A stretch of 64,000 nt of DNA from Posidonia oceanica (Eukaryota; Streptophyta; Magnoliopsida; Alismatales; Posidoniaceae). Location of the stretch: contig JAZBRS010000057.1 of the NCBI GenBank assembly GCA_037176725.1, positions 84,031,501 to 84,095,500 of the forward strand, in the 5' to 3' direction. Each line of letters opens with the position of its first letter. The first letter of the stretch is position 1. The translations under genes were made by a program, and so were the position numbers. Below the pieces are notes generated by a model. That model made no database searches. It was not told where the DNA came from and saw only the letters and a list, made by a program, of their open reading frames with translations. Of the stretch, positions 38,867 to 48,777 are shown one piece after another.

Positions 38867-41800
38867 CTAGACCTTCTTCAAGAATGCTCTGGCCATTCGC
38901 TTCTGATAGCAGTGAGCGTTGTGCATGGCTTGCAATCTGCGCTCATCAATCAAGTTCAGTTGGACGCAGCGGTCTTCGACCCATTCTGCTCCTTCCAACT
39001 CAGCTTTTCGTAGGATCCGCAGGGAGGGGATCTCCACTTCAACAGGTAACACCGCTTCCATGCCGTACACCAGAGAGTACGGGGTGGCTCCTGTAGAGGT
39101 CCGGATTGATGTCCTGTACGCCCAGAGCGCGTACGGGAGCTTATCGTGCCAATCCTTGTGGATTTCTGCCATTTTCTTCAGGATCTTAACAATGTTCTTG
39201 TTTGCAGATTCCACTGCTCCGTTCATCTGTGGCCGATAGGGCGAGGATCGATGGTGCTTGATCTTGAGACTCTGCAGGTATTCTTCAATCCTTTTGGCAA
39301 TGAAGTTTGAGTCGTTATCAGAGATGACTGAGTGCGGGACCCCATATCGGGCTATAATATTGTTTCTGATAAATTTTTCTGTTGCCGCAGCGGTGACTGT
39401 CCTGTAAGAGGCTGCTTCCACCCACTTGGTAAAGTAATCGATCGCTACCAGAATGTAACGATGACCATTCGAAGCAGCAGGGTGGATGGCGCCGATGACA
39501 TCGATCCCCCAGGTGGAGAAAGGCCATGGCGAAGACATGTTGTGCAACTGATGCGGAGGGGCTTTGATGAAGTTTCCATGGATCTGACAGTTGCGGCATC
39601 TACGCACGAACCGGCAGCAGTCGGCTTCCATGGTCTGCCAGAAATAACCTTGCAGCATGATCTTCTTGGCCAGGAGGACGCCGTTCATGTGCGGGCCACA
39701 GGTCCCCGCATGCACTTGAAGCATCAGCGTGTCAGCCTCCGATTTGTTCAGGCAGCATAGTAGCATCTGATTGTATGACCTTCTGTACAGCTGCCCAGCC
39801 CCCAACACATACTTTGACGCCAGACGCGCCAGAGTTCTCTTGTCTGCTGCTGTGGTATCGGGAGGAAAACTGCCAGACTCCAGAAAAGATTTTATGTCTT
39901 GATACCAGGGCTGCCCCTCTGCGGGATCCGCTTCTTCTATGCTCATGTAGTATGCAGGCTGTTCAATGCGAGTGACTGATACATCCACAGTGCTGTCTTC
40001 TGAAATGGTGAGCCAGGATGCCAGAGTTGCTAGTGCGTCTGCATACGCGTTCTTTGCTCTGTTCAGGTATGTGAAGCAGATGCTCTTGAATTCTTCCATC
40101 AGCCTCAGCAGGTGTTCGTGATACGGCACAAGCTTGGGATCTTTCGTCCTCCATTCGCCGTTCACTTGAGAAATCACCAGCATGGCATCGCCATGCACAT
40201 GCAGCTTCTGCGCTTCATGCTCGAGGGCGACTTTCAACCCCAGGATGCACGCTTCGTACTCTGCTTCATTGTTTGTGCAGGTGAAAGTCAGCTTCCTCGC
40301 GAAGGGAGTCATCTGTCCTTGGGGCGTGGTCAGCACTGCGCCTACGCCTCGGCCCTTCTTGTTGACTGCACCATCAAAGTAGAGCTGCCATTCCTCTGCT
40401 TCTTCAGGATCTTTCTGCTCAGAGTCCTCCATTGCAAAGAGAATGTCTTCATCAGGAAACTGCGTCTGGAGGGGCTGGTATTCAGGCAGAGGGAGGTCAG
40501 CAAGATGGTCTGCCATTGCTTGACCCTTCATGGACTTCTGTGTGACAAAGGTGATGTCGTACTGGGACAATAACACCTGCCACTTGGCACATCTGCCCAC
40601 CATGGCCGGCTTCTGAAAGAGGAACTTGATAGGATCATGCCGGCATAAGAGCTGCACTGGGTATGCCATCAGGTAGTGCCTCAGCTTCTGTGCAGCCCAG
40701 ACAAGTGACAAGCAAGTCTTCTCTAGTGTACTGTACTTGGCTTCGCATTCATTAAATTTCTTGCTCAGGTAGTAGATGGCGCGCTCCTTTCTACCAGATT
40801 CGTCATGCTGGCCCAAGACGGCGCCCATGGAATGCTGCGTGGTAGAAAGGTAGAGAAGTAAGGGTCTCCCTGGCGTAGGCGGGACCAGGACAGGAGGCTT
40901 GGTCAGCAGCTGCTTGATCTTGGCAAATGCAGCTTGACACTCCTCGCTCCAGTAAATCTGCGCATTCTTCCTCAAGAGCTTGAAAATGGGTTCACAGATG
41001 GGCGTAAGCTGTGCAATGAAGCGACTGATATATTGTAAACGCCCAAGCAGACTTCTGACTTCTTTTTCAGTCCTGGGGGGTGGCATGTCCACAATGGCTT
41101 GTGCTTTCAACGGGTCCACCTCAATCCCCCTTTGGCTAACAATGTAGCCGAGCAATCTGCCAGAAGACACCCCGAGTACGCACTTCTTGGGATTCAAGCG
41201 CAGCTTGTACTTCCGTAGACGGTCAAAGAGCTTTCTGAGACAGGCAAGATGATCCTCGGGCTCTTTAGTTTTGGCAATCATATCGTCTACATAGACCTCC
41301 ACTTCTTGGTGCATGAGGTCGTGGAATAGCGCAGTCATGGCCCTCTGATAGATTGCACTAGCATTCTTCAGGCCGAACGGCATGACTTGGTAGCAGAAGA
41401 CTCCCCAAGGGGTGATGAATGAAGTCTTTTCCATGTCTTCCTCTGCCATTTTGATCTGATTGTATCCAGAGAAGCCGTCCATGAAGGAGAGCATTTTGTG
41501 GCCCGCTGTATTGTCGACTAGGACGTCAATGTGGGGCAATGGAAAGTCGTCCTTGGGACTCGCCTTGTTCAGGTCCCTGTAGTCGATGCAGATTCGGATT
41601 CGGCCATCCTTCTTGGGCACAAGTACAATGTTTGCTAGCCATTCAGGATAAAGAACGACCTTCAGAAAGTTGACTCCAAGCTGCTTCATTATCTCTTCTT
41701 TGATCATGAGCAGCCACTGCGGTCGCCATCTTCTTAGCTTCTGCTTTACTGGCTTGACATCTGGATTTAATGGCAGATTGTGCACCACTATCTCTATGTC

Positions 41801-42571
41801 AAGGCCGACCATATCTTCATAACTCCAGGCGAAGACATCCACATATTCTTTCAGGAATGCGATGAATTCAGCTCGAGCCTGGGCGGACAGCTGGGCACTG
41901 ATGCAAACTTCTCTGACTTCCTCAGCCGTGCCAATGTTAACAACCTCCGTTTCTTCTTCAACATGGAGGTTGGGGCCTTCTGGATCGTCGTCATAGGGCC
42001 GGAACTCGGGCAAAGGCTCGTCAGTCTCATCCATGCCCGTATCATCCTCTTCTCCATAAGCAACAAGTTCTGAGAGGATCTCTTTCTCAAAAGAAGGACT
42101 TGTGATGTCGAAAGAGTGCATGTGTTCCGCTGCTTGGCCCTGGTGACGCTTCAGGACGGTCACGCTCACTCGAGTATTCTTGTAGCCTCGGTGCGCGACC
42201 CCCGTCCCGGCAACTCCTTCTGCTGTTTGCTCTGGCCTGACTGGCTTTGCTGAGTGCTCTGCTGATTCTGCTGAGGACTCAACTGACTCTGCTGCTGATA
42301 CTGCTGACTGCTCTGTCGACTGTGCTGCTGAGGCTGCTGAGGCATTCTGCTCTGCTGCTGCTGCATCTACTACTGATGCTCCCCCTTCTGGGTCTTCTAG
42401 TGTGCTCGTGGAGGATACGCCGGACTGGTGGCTGATCTGGTCACTGCCGCTCGATGCCTTGCTCAGGTGAGGCATGGGTTGCACAAACCACCTAGACCCG
42501 CCTTCAGGTTGAAGAGTGATGAGCTCATCTGGTCTAGGGGAGTCCGGCGCTGCTGAGTCTTCTAGGACCAT
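38867..42571 (-). CDS. pol: pol open frame: RT, RNase H, aRH, integrase (element B)
   Basis: 1234 codons uninterrupted through RT (about 41087-41749, YVDD), RNase H (about 40502-40942), archaeal RNase H (about 40010-40393) and most of integrase (from about 39787). It stops at TAG 38867-38869, before the GPY/F module; the tail to 38667 is also frame-shifted. The integrase has DNDSNF where A has DNGSNF, next to the second catalytic Asp. The first methionine is internal to the polyprotein. Confidence 0.92.
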   Translation of the reverse strand: MVLEDSAAPDSPRPDELITLQPEGGSRWFVQPMPHLSKASSGSDQISHQSGVSSTSTLEDPEGGASVVDAAAAEQNASAASAAQSTEQSAVSAAESVESSAESAEHSAKPVRPEQTAEGVAGTGVAHRGYKNTRVSVTVLKRHQGQAAEHMHSFDITSPSFEKEILSELVAYGEEDDTGMDETDEPLPEFRPYDDDPEGPNLHVEEETEVVNIGTAEEVREVCISAQLSAQARAEFIAFLKEYVDVFAWSYEDMVGLDIEIVVHNLPLNPDVKPVKQKLRRWRPQWLLMIKEEIMKQLGVNFLKVVLYPEWLANIVLVPKKDGRIRICIDYRDLNKASPKDDFPLPHIDVLVDNTAGHKMLSFMDGFSGYNQIKMAEEDMEKTSFITPWGVFCYQVMPFGLKNASAIYQRAMTALFHDLMHQEVEVYVDDMIAKTKEPEDHLACLRKLFDRLRKYKLRLNPKKCVLGVSSGRLLGYIVSQRGIEVDPLKAQAIVDMPPPRTEKEVRSLLGRLQYISRFIAQLTPICEPIFKLLRKNAQIYWSEECQAAFAKIKQLLTKPPVLVPPTPGRPLLLYLSTTQHSMGAVLGQHDESGRKERAIYYLSKKFNECEAKYSTLEKTCLSLVWAAQKLRHYLMAYPVQLLCRHDPIKFLFQKPAMVGRCAKWQVLLSQYDITFVTQKSMKGQAMADHLADLPLPEYQPLQTQFPDEDILFAMEDSEQKDPEEAEEWQLYFDGAVNKKGRGVGAVLTTPQGQMTPFARKLTFTCTNNEAEYEACILGLKVALEHEAQKLHVHGDAMLVISQVNGEWRTKDPKLVPYHEHLLRLMEEFKSICFTYLNRAKNAYADALATLASWLTISEDSTVDVSVTRIEQPAYYMSIEEADPAEGQPWYQDIKSFLESGSFPPDTTAADKRTLARLASKYVLGAGQLYRRSYNQMLLCCLNKSEADTLMLQVHAGTCGPHMNGVLLAKKIMLQGYFWQTMEADCCRFVRRCRNCQIHGNFIKAPPHQLHNMSSPWPFSTWGIDVIGAIHPAASNGHRYILVAIDYFTKWVEAASYRTVTAAATEKFIRNNIIARYGVPHSVISDNDSNFIAKRIEEYLQSLKIKHHRSSPYRPQMNGAVESANKNIVKILKKMAEIHKDWHDKLPYALWAYRTSIRTSTGATPYSLVYGMEAVLPVEVEIPSLRILRKAELEGAEWVEDRCVQLNLIDERRLQAMHNAHCYQKRMARAFLKKV

Positions 42572-42589
42572 GATAGAAGCATGGTCCTC

Positions 42590-43450
42590 TTATAGAGGAG
42601 GATCCGTAACTACGGCTTTTCCTTTCCTTTCTGCAGCTTGATGGTCTGCCAGGTCTTCTGCTATTGACTTGAGTTGTTCTTGATAAAGCAACTCTAGGTC
42701 GGACATCCAAGAATCGACCTGGGCTTCTATCGCCACTCCTTCTTCTTTGTCTGAGGGGGAGTCGACGTAGTAGGCACCGGGGGCCTGCGGCACTGGCCCG
42801 GCTGCAACATGTATCGCCGCCCTTGGAGTCTGCATGATCTGGTTCACGGGCGCGTCTGCTGATGGCAATTTTGATGTAGAAGGCCCAAATAGACAGGTCA
42901 GCGGCGCTACTGATGGATAAGCTTCCAGGGTCACTATGGGAGAGTAAGCAAGGGTGCTCTTTGGAGGGCTCAAGGGCCTGGAGAATGTAGTGCTCAGTTG
43001 GCCTTTTGTATCGGGCCGTAACTGAGAGAGCGCAGCCTCTGACGCCATGGGGTCTTGCCATGAGAGCTGCTGTTGGTTGTCAGGAGAATGCGGAGCGGAC
43101 TGCGCCAGTTGCATTCCTGAAGATGATGCTGAGGGAGCGGGCTGGGCCACGCTGCCGACTGAACTGATGGACTGCCCCTCCAGAGATGGGGGCAGTGGCA
43201 CTGATGTTGCTGTGACCGCTGGTAGCATACTTGGTTCTGCCAAGAGGAGTGTCTCTGTCTCCTGCACTGCTGCTGACTGTTCTTGGAGAACTGTTGTGGC
43301 TGCAAAAGGATGAGAACTTGCATCTGCCACAGGGCCTGCTGAGTTGCCTGCTGTTTCTGCCAGAGGGAGAGCTGAATAAACTGACTGTGGGGCCTCTGCT
43401 CTGACCACTGTTTCTGCTGAGTTGATTGGGACTGCCTCTGTTGCATCAGA
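42590..43450 (-). pseudogene. pol: Low-complexity spacer segment, element B
   Basis: The stretch between the TAG at 43451 and the TAA at 42590 stays in the pol frame. It encodes a Ser/Ala/Pro/Gln-rich linker between G-patch and RT without a recognised domain. It also holds an acidic patch (VDSPSDKEEG). Confidence 0.75.
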
Positions 43451-46400
43451 CTACTCCTCATCCGAGTAGTAGTCCTCAATACACACCCAATCCTCTGCCG
43501 GCGCTGTGGCTTGGTAATCGGTTGATCCCAGAATTCTTGTACTGGTAAAGTTAGTGAGGTCTCTGGGAATGGCTGGTGCATGGGCTTTGAGCTGGAAGCA
43601 GTGATCTTCGTTGGGCTTGGGTTCGTAGCCAAGGCCTTCAGATTTCCTTCGCTCCACTGCTATGATCGGCTCCGCGATCCCTTGGCCGTGACGCCCGAGC
43701 GGCGTACCCTTTGTGTAACCCCACCTGTGACATACATTCTCGACCATTCGAAAGGGGTTATTGTGAACGGTCAAGGAGTTGACACGTTCAAGATCAGGAA
43801 CGAAGTTAACTGGCTCGCACCGGTTAACGCGATAGAGGGCTTCAGAAGTCTCGGGGTCAAACGGGATGGATTGCGAAGACACGGGAGAGACTGCTTCAAT
43901 CCGCTCCTTCTCAAAGTTCTCCGCCATGACGACGATGACATCATCGCCACGACGGTACTTTATCATTCGATGGAGGGTCGAAGGAAGGACCTGATGCTTG
44001 TGGAGCCAAGGGCGCCCAAGCAGAAGATTGAAGTTAGGCTTCAAGTCGACGACATAGAATTCTACGTCGAAGACGACCGGACCAATAGCCAGAGGGATAA
44101 TCAGAATCCCTAGAGCGTCATGGTGAGTGTTGTCAAAAGCAGTCATTCCCTTCACGGCTGGCGTGATATCCTCGGCTTTGAATCCGAGCTTGGTTGCTGT
44201 ACGCAAGGGGCAGACATTAAGGCCTGACCCGTTATCAACCAGCGTTAGGGGAATGCGGAAGCTTTTGAACTGCACCGTGACGAATAGGGGCTGATTGTGA
44301 TTAATCCCTGCCGGAGGCAGCTCATCACTCGTGAAAGAGATGACCTGGGGCTCCGCGATTAACCCAACCATGCTCTCCAAGGTAGAAGGCTCAATGGACT
44401 GGAACACACGAGCAGCCTGGAACACGCGAAGAAAAGCCTCGCGGTGCTCGGCAGAAGTGTGGATCAAATCCCAGATGGAGATGTCGGCTTTAACCTTCTT
44501 AAGCTGGGAAGTTAGGTCCGCTTTAGGTTGGCTTCTCCTAGCAGCTGGAGGGGTGATTCTAGCAGGTTCTAAAGGGGTAGTGCCAGGAGGCTGGGTTACT
44601 ATAGGCTGGCTAGGGATTTGGCTAGCTACGGGCTGATCTGGAGTTGGATCTGCTAAGGGTTGGCCTGAGGGTGGGGGTATAACAGGTCCAAGGTGAGTTG
44701 GCCTAGTTGCCAGTGCTGGGGGCCTATAAACCCTCCCCGATCGTGTTACTTCCGCGCACATTTCTTTGGCGTAGCTGTAAGGGACGCGATGGGTGTCCAG
44801 GGTCAAGTCAATGACGACTGGAGCATGTGCTGCGAGCACAGGAGGGGTTACAGGGGGACCTACAGGATGTTGAGGTCTATCTAGTGGGTATGGTTGTTGG
44901 GGTGGGAAGACTGGGGCAGGTTGAGGTCTGCCTAGAAGGTGTAGCTGAGGCTGCCCTAAAAGGTGAATGGGAGAACTAGGCTGGGCTCTAGCCAAAAGGT
45001 GTACAGGAGATTGAGCCTGAGGGAGCACTGTGGGAGGCGCGAGAGGGCGCTCCGGCCTGGCACGCGGTCGGATCAAATGGATTCCCGACTCGGAGCCGGC
45101 AACTGCCGCAAGATAGAGACTGACTGGGAAAGGTTCAGAGATGTCAGAGATAAGATCGGAAGGGTCTACTACAAAAGTAGCGGGCCCAGAAGGAAAGACA
45201 GAGTGGATGCCTGAGGTTCCCGCCCCTCCCGCATAAGAGTGCTCCGGTAAAGGTTGGCGGACGATGCCAGGATGCAGGGGAACAGCTGGAGATGCAGATG
45301 CAGGAGTGCGTGCCTGAGCGGGTGCCTCGTGCGTGTCGATCACAATCGTTCCCGATTCGATCACGTCCTGAATCGCGTTCCGCAGGGAGAAGCAATTGTC
45401 CGTCGAATGCCCGACGCTTCGATGGAAATTGCAGAAGAGGTCCGGCCTAAACCAATGCGGCAGAGGGCTTGGCGGCGGACGAACCTCCGGGAACTTCAGG
45501 AGCGATGCTACCTTCGGCAAGATGGCCGTGAGTGGTTCCACCAGTGGGGTGAAATTCCTCCTCTCAGCGGGTGGTCTTCTTTGCCTTGGGTGCGAGCCTT
45601 GCTGAACCGGTGCGGCAGGATAGACCGGTCTAGCGGTGGTAGTGATGTGTAGTGTGTGCGGGTTCCTAGGTGCAGGAGCGTACACCATCTGAGCTGGGGC
45701 AGGCCGAGACGGCAAGCGAACAGGCACAGCAGGAGAATCGACGAATGCAACAGCGGGTTTCGGCGAATCCTTCCTCTTCGGGCATTTGTTGTTGCTGCCG
45801 CTGTTGTTGTTGTTGAAGGTGCTGCTGTTGACACTGTTGCTGCTTATCGCTGCCTGCTTAGCGAACGCAGGGAGAGCTGGGAAGTTGCCACTCCGCAAAG
45901 AACTCTCTACGCGCGCTCCAGCTCTGATGAGTGCCGCAAAAGTAGTGACTGGCTGAATGCTAAGCAGAGCTCCGAGAGACGGCTGCGCCCCTTTGATAAC
46001 GATCTCGATAGATTCCTCGTCAGAGGGTCTATCTCGAACCTGAGAGGCAAGGGCACGCCAGCGGTCGACGTACTCGTCGAACGGCTCGCCAGAGTTCTGC
46101 TTGATGGCGATCAAGTCCGCCCTCTTTGGGACAAGATCGAGGTTGAAGGAGTATTGCTCCAGGAACGCCTGACTGAGGTCGTTCCAAGTCTTGATGGCTG
46201 ACATATCGAGTGATGTGAACCACTTGAGTGCCGGCCCGGTCAAACTCTTCTGGAACAAGCGGATCAGCAACCTCTCGTCAGCCTGAAGCTGAGCGAGATC
46301 ACCGCAATACGCCTTCAGGTGTGCTACGGGGCAGCCCCTACCATTATACTTTCCGAAGTCCGGGATTTTGAACTTCGGAGGGAGTACCGCCTCTGGAAAG

Positions 46401-47119
46401 CAACAGAGGTCCCGGAACTGGTAGGTCTGGTGCTCAGTACCCTGCACTAGTCGTAGTACCTTCTCCAAGACGTCCATCCGGTTATTGATGGGGTCTGGAA
46501 TTGCTGCTGTAGGAGAGGGATCAGCAGGGGTAGTGAGCACATACGCCGAATGGGTCGCACCTAAGTGCTCCTCCGGATCTACCATAGCGTCGCCTGGTGG
46601 AGCAACGGGATGGCCGGCGTATCCGTGCTGGGGGATAGTGTATGCAGGAGTGTATGCAGGATGCTGGACCTGGTGAAGAGGAGAAGAATAAATGCCATGC
46701 TGTGCTGGGATAGGGGGAGGATGACGGAGCACCAGTTGCTGTACAGGCGGGGTGCCAGACAGCGAGCCAGCGAGGTACTGGGCTCCAGCCGATCCAAAGG
46801 ATTGACCACCAGAAGGAAGTGGAGCATGCTGTGCCAAGTGTTGTGCAGGAGGCGGTAGACGGGCCCCCATCGTCGGAACCGTGAGCAGTTGCGACGATGG
46901 TCGAGGCGGAGGTGCAGAGGTTGATGCATGAAATGCAGGAACTGGCCTCGGAGGAACCTCAGGGACGACAGAGACAGAAGAAGGACGAACTGATAGAGCC
47001 ATGCCCTGCAGTCTCTGGGCAAGCTCCATCAGGTGCTGGTACCGCGCCTCAGGCGTCTCGGCAGCGGGAACGTTGAAGTGCAGTGCCGGCGGAGGTTGAG
47101 AAACAAGTGGAACGGACAC
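43451..47119 (-). CDS. gag-pro: gag-protease open frame, element B
   Basis: 1222 codons open from just after the poly-C tract; the first codon is GTG and no real start is implied. Order: proline-rich region (1-210); capsid domain (about 215-390, 45950-46477) with FQKSLTGPALKWF and LSQAFLEQY; poly-Asn run (436-444); zinc knuckle C563-X2-H-X4-H-X4-C576 (45392-45433); proline-rich linker; protease VDNGSGLN (about 43997-44299); G-patch-like motif (about 43619-43756). It ends at TAG 43451-43453, where A reads Gln. This is the cleaner copy for gag and protease. Confidence 0.9.
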   Translation of the reverse strand: MSVPLVSQPPPALHFNVPAAETPEARYQHLMELAQRLQGMALSVRPSSVSVVPEVPPRPVPAFHASTSAPPPRPSSQLLTVPTMGARLPPPAQHLAQHAPLPSGGQSFGSAGAQYLAGSLSGTPPVQQLVLRHPPPIPAQHGIYSSPLHQVQHPAYTPAYTIPQHGYAGHPVAPPGDAMVDPEEHLGATHSAYVLTTPADPSPTAAIPDPINNRMDVLEKVLRLVQGTEHQTYQFRDLCCFPEAVLPPKFKIPDFGKYNGRGCPVAHLKAYCGDLAQLQADERLLIRLFQKSLTGPALKWFTSLDMSAIKTWNDLSQAFLEQYSFNLDLVPKRADLIAIKQNSGEPFDEYVDRWRALASQVRDRPSDEESIEIVIKGAQPSLGALLSIQPVTTFAALIRAGARVESSLRSGNFPALPAFAKQAAISSNSVNSSTFNNNNSGSNNKCPKRKDSPKPAVAFVDSPAVPVRLPSRPAPAQMVYAPAPRNPHTLHITTTARPVYPAAPVQQGSHPRQRRPPAERRNFTPLVEPLTAILPKVASLLKFPEVRPPPSPLPHWFRPDLFCNFHRSVGHSTDNCFSLRNAIQDVIESGTIVIDTHEAPAQARTPASASPAVPLHPGIVRQPLPEHSYAGGAGTSGIHSVFPSGPATFVVDPSDLISDISEPFPVSLYLAAVAGSESGIHLIRPRARPERPLAPPTVLPQAQSPVHLLARAQPSSPIHLLGQPQLHLLGRPQPAPVFPPQQPYPLDRPQHPVGPPVTPPVLAAHAPVVIDLTLDTHRVPYSYAKEMCAEVTRSGRVYRPPALATRPTHLGPVIPPPSGQPLADPTPDQPVASQIPSQPIVTQPPGTTPLEPARITPPAARRSQPKADLTSQLKKVKADISIWDLIHTSAEHREAFLRVFQAARVFQSIEPSTLESMVGLIAEPQVISFTSDELPPAGINHNQPLFVTVQFKSFRIPLTLVDNGSGLNVCPLRTATKLGFKAEDITPAVKGMTAFDNTHHDALGILIIPLAIGPVVFDVEFYVVDLKPNFNLLLGRPWLHKHQVLPSTLHRMIKYRRGDDVIVVMAENFEKERIEAVSPVSSQSIPFDPETSEALYRVNRCEPVNFVPDLERVNSLTVHNNPFRMVENVCHRWGYTKGTPLGRHGQGIAEPIIAVERRKSEGLGYEPKPNEDHCFQLKAHAPAIPRDLTNFTSTRILGSTDYQATAPAEDWVCIEDYYSDEE

Positions 47120-47444
47120 AGACGGTCCGGGGGGGGAAGGTTTCTACAGAAAAGGTCGCAGTAGCGGTGGAAGGGATGTCAAAAGCGACGTATCCCTGGG
47201 ACGGAGGGGGCAGTGGCGTCTCCGAAGCGCGAGTAACGGCCGTCAAGATAGACTCGGCGACCGGATCCGGAGGAAGGGAGGCTTGCCACTGTCCCGGGGT
47301 GTACTGAGAACCTAGAGACGTCAGAGGAGGAAACCCTGGCGTCGGAGGGGGAACAAGGGGGACAGAAAGAGCAACCGGAGGGGCCAGAACGGAAACACCC
47401 TCCGTGATAGGGGTAAAAGAAGGCTCACTAACGTACTGGGCCAT
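47049..47444 (-). pseudogene. gag: gag N-terminal segment, element B
   Basis: 131 residues from MAQYVSEP, ending out of frame after the poly-C tract exactly as in A. Only a few substitutions separate the copies (for example PVTEGVFV in A, PITEGVSV in B). Confidence 0.75.
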
Positions 47445-48757
47445 CGCTGACCTAGAGCGTGTGAGAACAGGGCTGCGACGAGTATTCAAGCGGTGCTTCC
47501 TAAGGGGAGCTATCGTCGCAAGTGCGGATAGCTCGGAAGGGGAATGGTCGCGAACTAAGTCGCAAAAAGGGGTGCCAACGAGGGTCGATACTCGAGCTCT
47601 GGCAAAGGGAAACTCGCTTACCGATCACGCTGACACAACAGAAGGAAATTAGGGTTAGAAACTAAAAGATGAATGCAAATGTGTTAGTTAAGTGGCATGA
47701 ATGATGTGCATGCTTTCTAGTATGCCCCCCTTACCTAACTAGTGTTTCCTAGCAAGGTTGTCTACTCCGGGTATCCCTGGATGTACGGGTCACCGACTCA
47801 GGTCAGAAAAAGTAGGTCCCCTGTCTAACTCCCGGCCCAAAGCTCGGGTAATGACAGGGTGGTGCGTTGGTGGCCTCTACCCCGCCAAAGCGTGGGTGGT
47901 ACCCTCTACTAACACCGACACGACCCCCGGACAAGGAGGGGACGGACTGACCAACTTATGCCACGCCCAAAGTAGTGGAACAAGAGGCCGGAACCGTCCT
48001 TCGCAGACTAGTAGGTGGACTCAGAGGAGAAGAATGCATGCCCTATATGATGCTTATGCAAAATGATTAGAGTTTTTTATCTTGCACATTTTATTAACTA
48101 AAGGGAGTGAAGGATTGTTTGTAGTCTCTAGTTGCCCCTAGAAGTTCTTTTTACTTGCATTTTTTAGTTAACCATGGGGGAAGCAGACAAGTCTCTACTA
48201 TCCTAAGCATGGCAAGTGCAAAAAGGGAAGAAAATCAGTCAAAATGTCAAGCAACCATCATACAATACAACAAAAGGCATGTTCATGGCATGTGCGAGTG
48301 TTTGTGAATATGATGGTGAAGAAAAGCATTCATCAAGTCAAAAGGCATGTAAGCATAGTATGTGCGTGTGTAGTGACATAGCAAGAGTGTAAAAGAAGCA
48401 TTCAACATCCAAAAAGCATGTATTTTAGCCAAACAAAGTATGTAGACATGCAATGTGCGACAATTAAAGCAATAATAAGCAAGTAAGGCAAGAAAAATAA
48501 AGACAAGTAAGCTGTAAAGGAAGTAAGAGCGTAAGCAAAACAATAAGTAAATAAACAAGCAGAGAAGTAAAGCCAAGCGGAAGGGGAGCGCAAACCGAGG
48601 CGAAAGAGGTGCAAAACTCAAGCAAAGTAGCCACAAAGCGACTTTCTAAGAGTTTGCACAGAAGAACGAGCAAAACAGGCAAAGAAGGCACACAAGGCGG
48701 ACAAAGCTGCAAAACAAGCGAGCGAAAAGCCAGGAACGAAAGCTGGAGTCTAGTCTA
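47445..48757 (-). other. Leader of element B
   Basis: Non-coding, nearly identical to the leader of A. Candidate acceptor AG at 47631-47630. The nearby donor reads GTAAGCGAG instead of GTAAGTGAG. Confidence 0.6.
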
Positions 48758-48776
48758 ATCCCCAGCGGAGTCGCCA
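48758..48776 (-). other. Primer-binding site of element B
   Basis: TGGCGACTCCGCTGGGGAT on the minus strand, identical to element A, one base from LTR3. Confidence 0.82.
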
Positions 48777-48777
48777 C

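Larger units (their letters stand above)
38667..47444 (-). pseudogene. gag-pol: gag-pol polyprotein gene of element B (broken)
   Basis: Same domain order as A. Breaks: the shared 8-C frameshift at 47129-47136; TAG at 43451-43453 (CAG in A); TAA at 42590-42592 (CAA in A); TAG at 38867-38869 (CAG in A); and loss of one base near 38752 in the integrase tail. B keeps the GGAGGGAG, the serine codon, the CAG and the C that are lost in A. So A and B have no private break in common. Confidence 0.9.
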
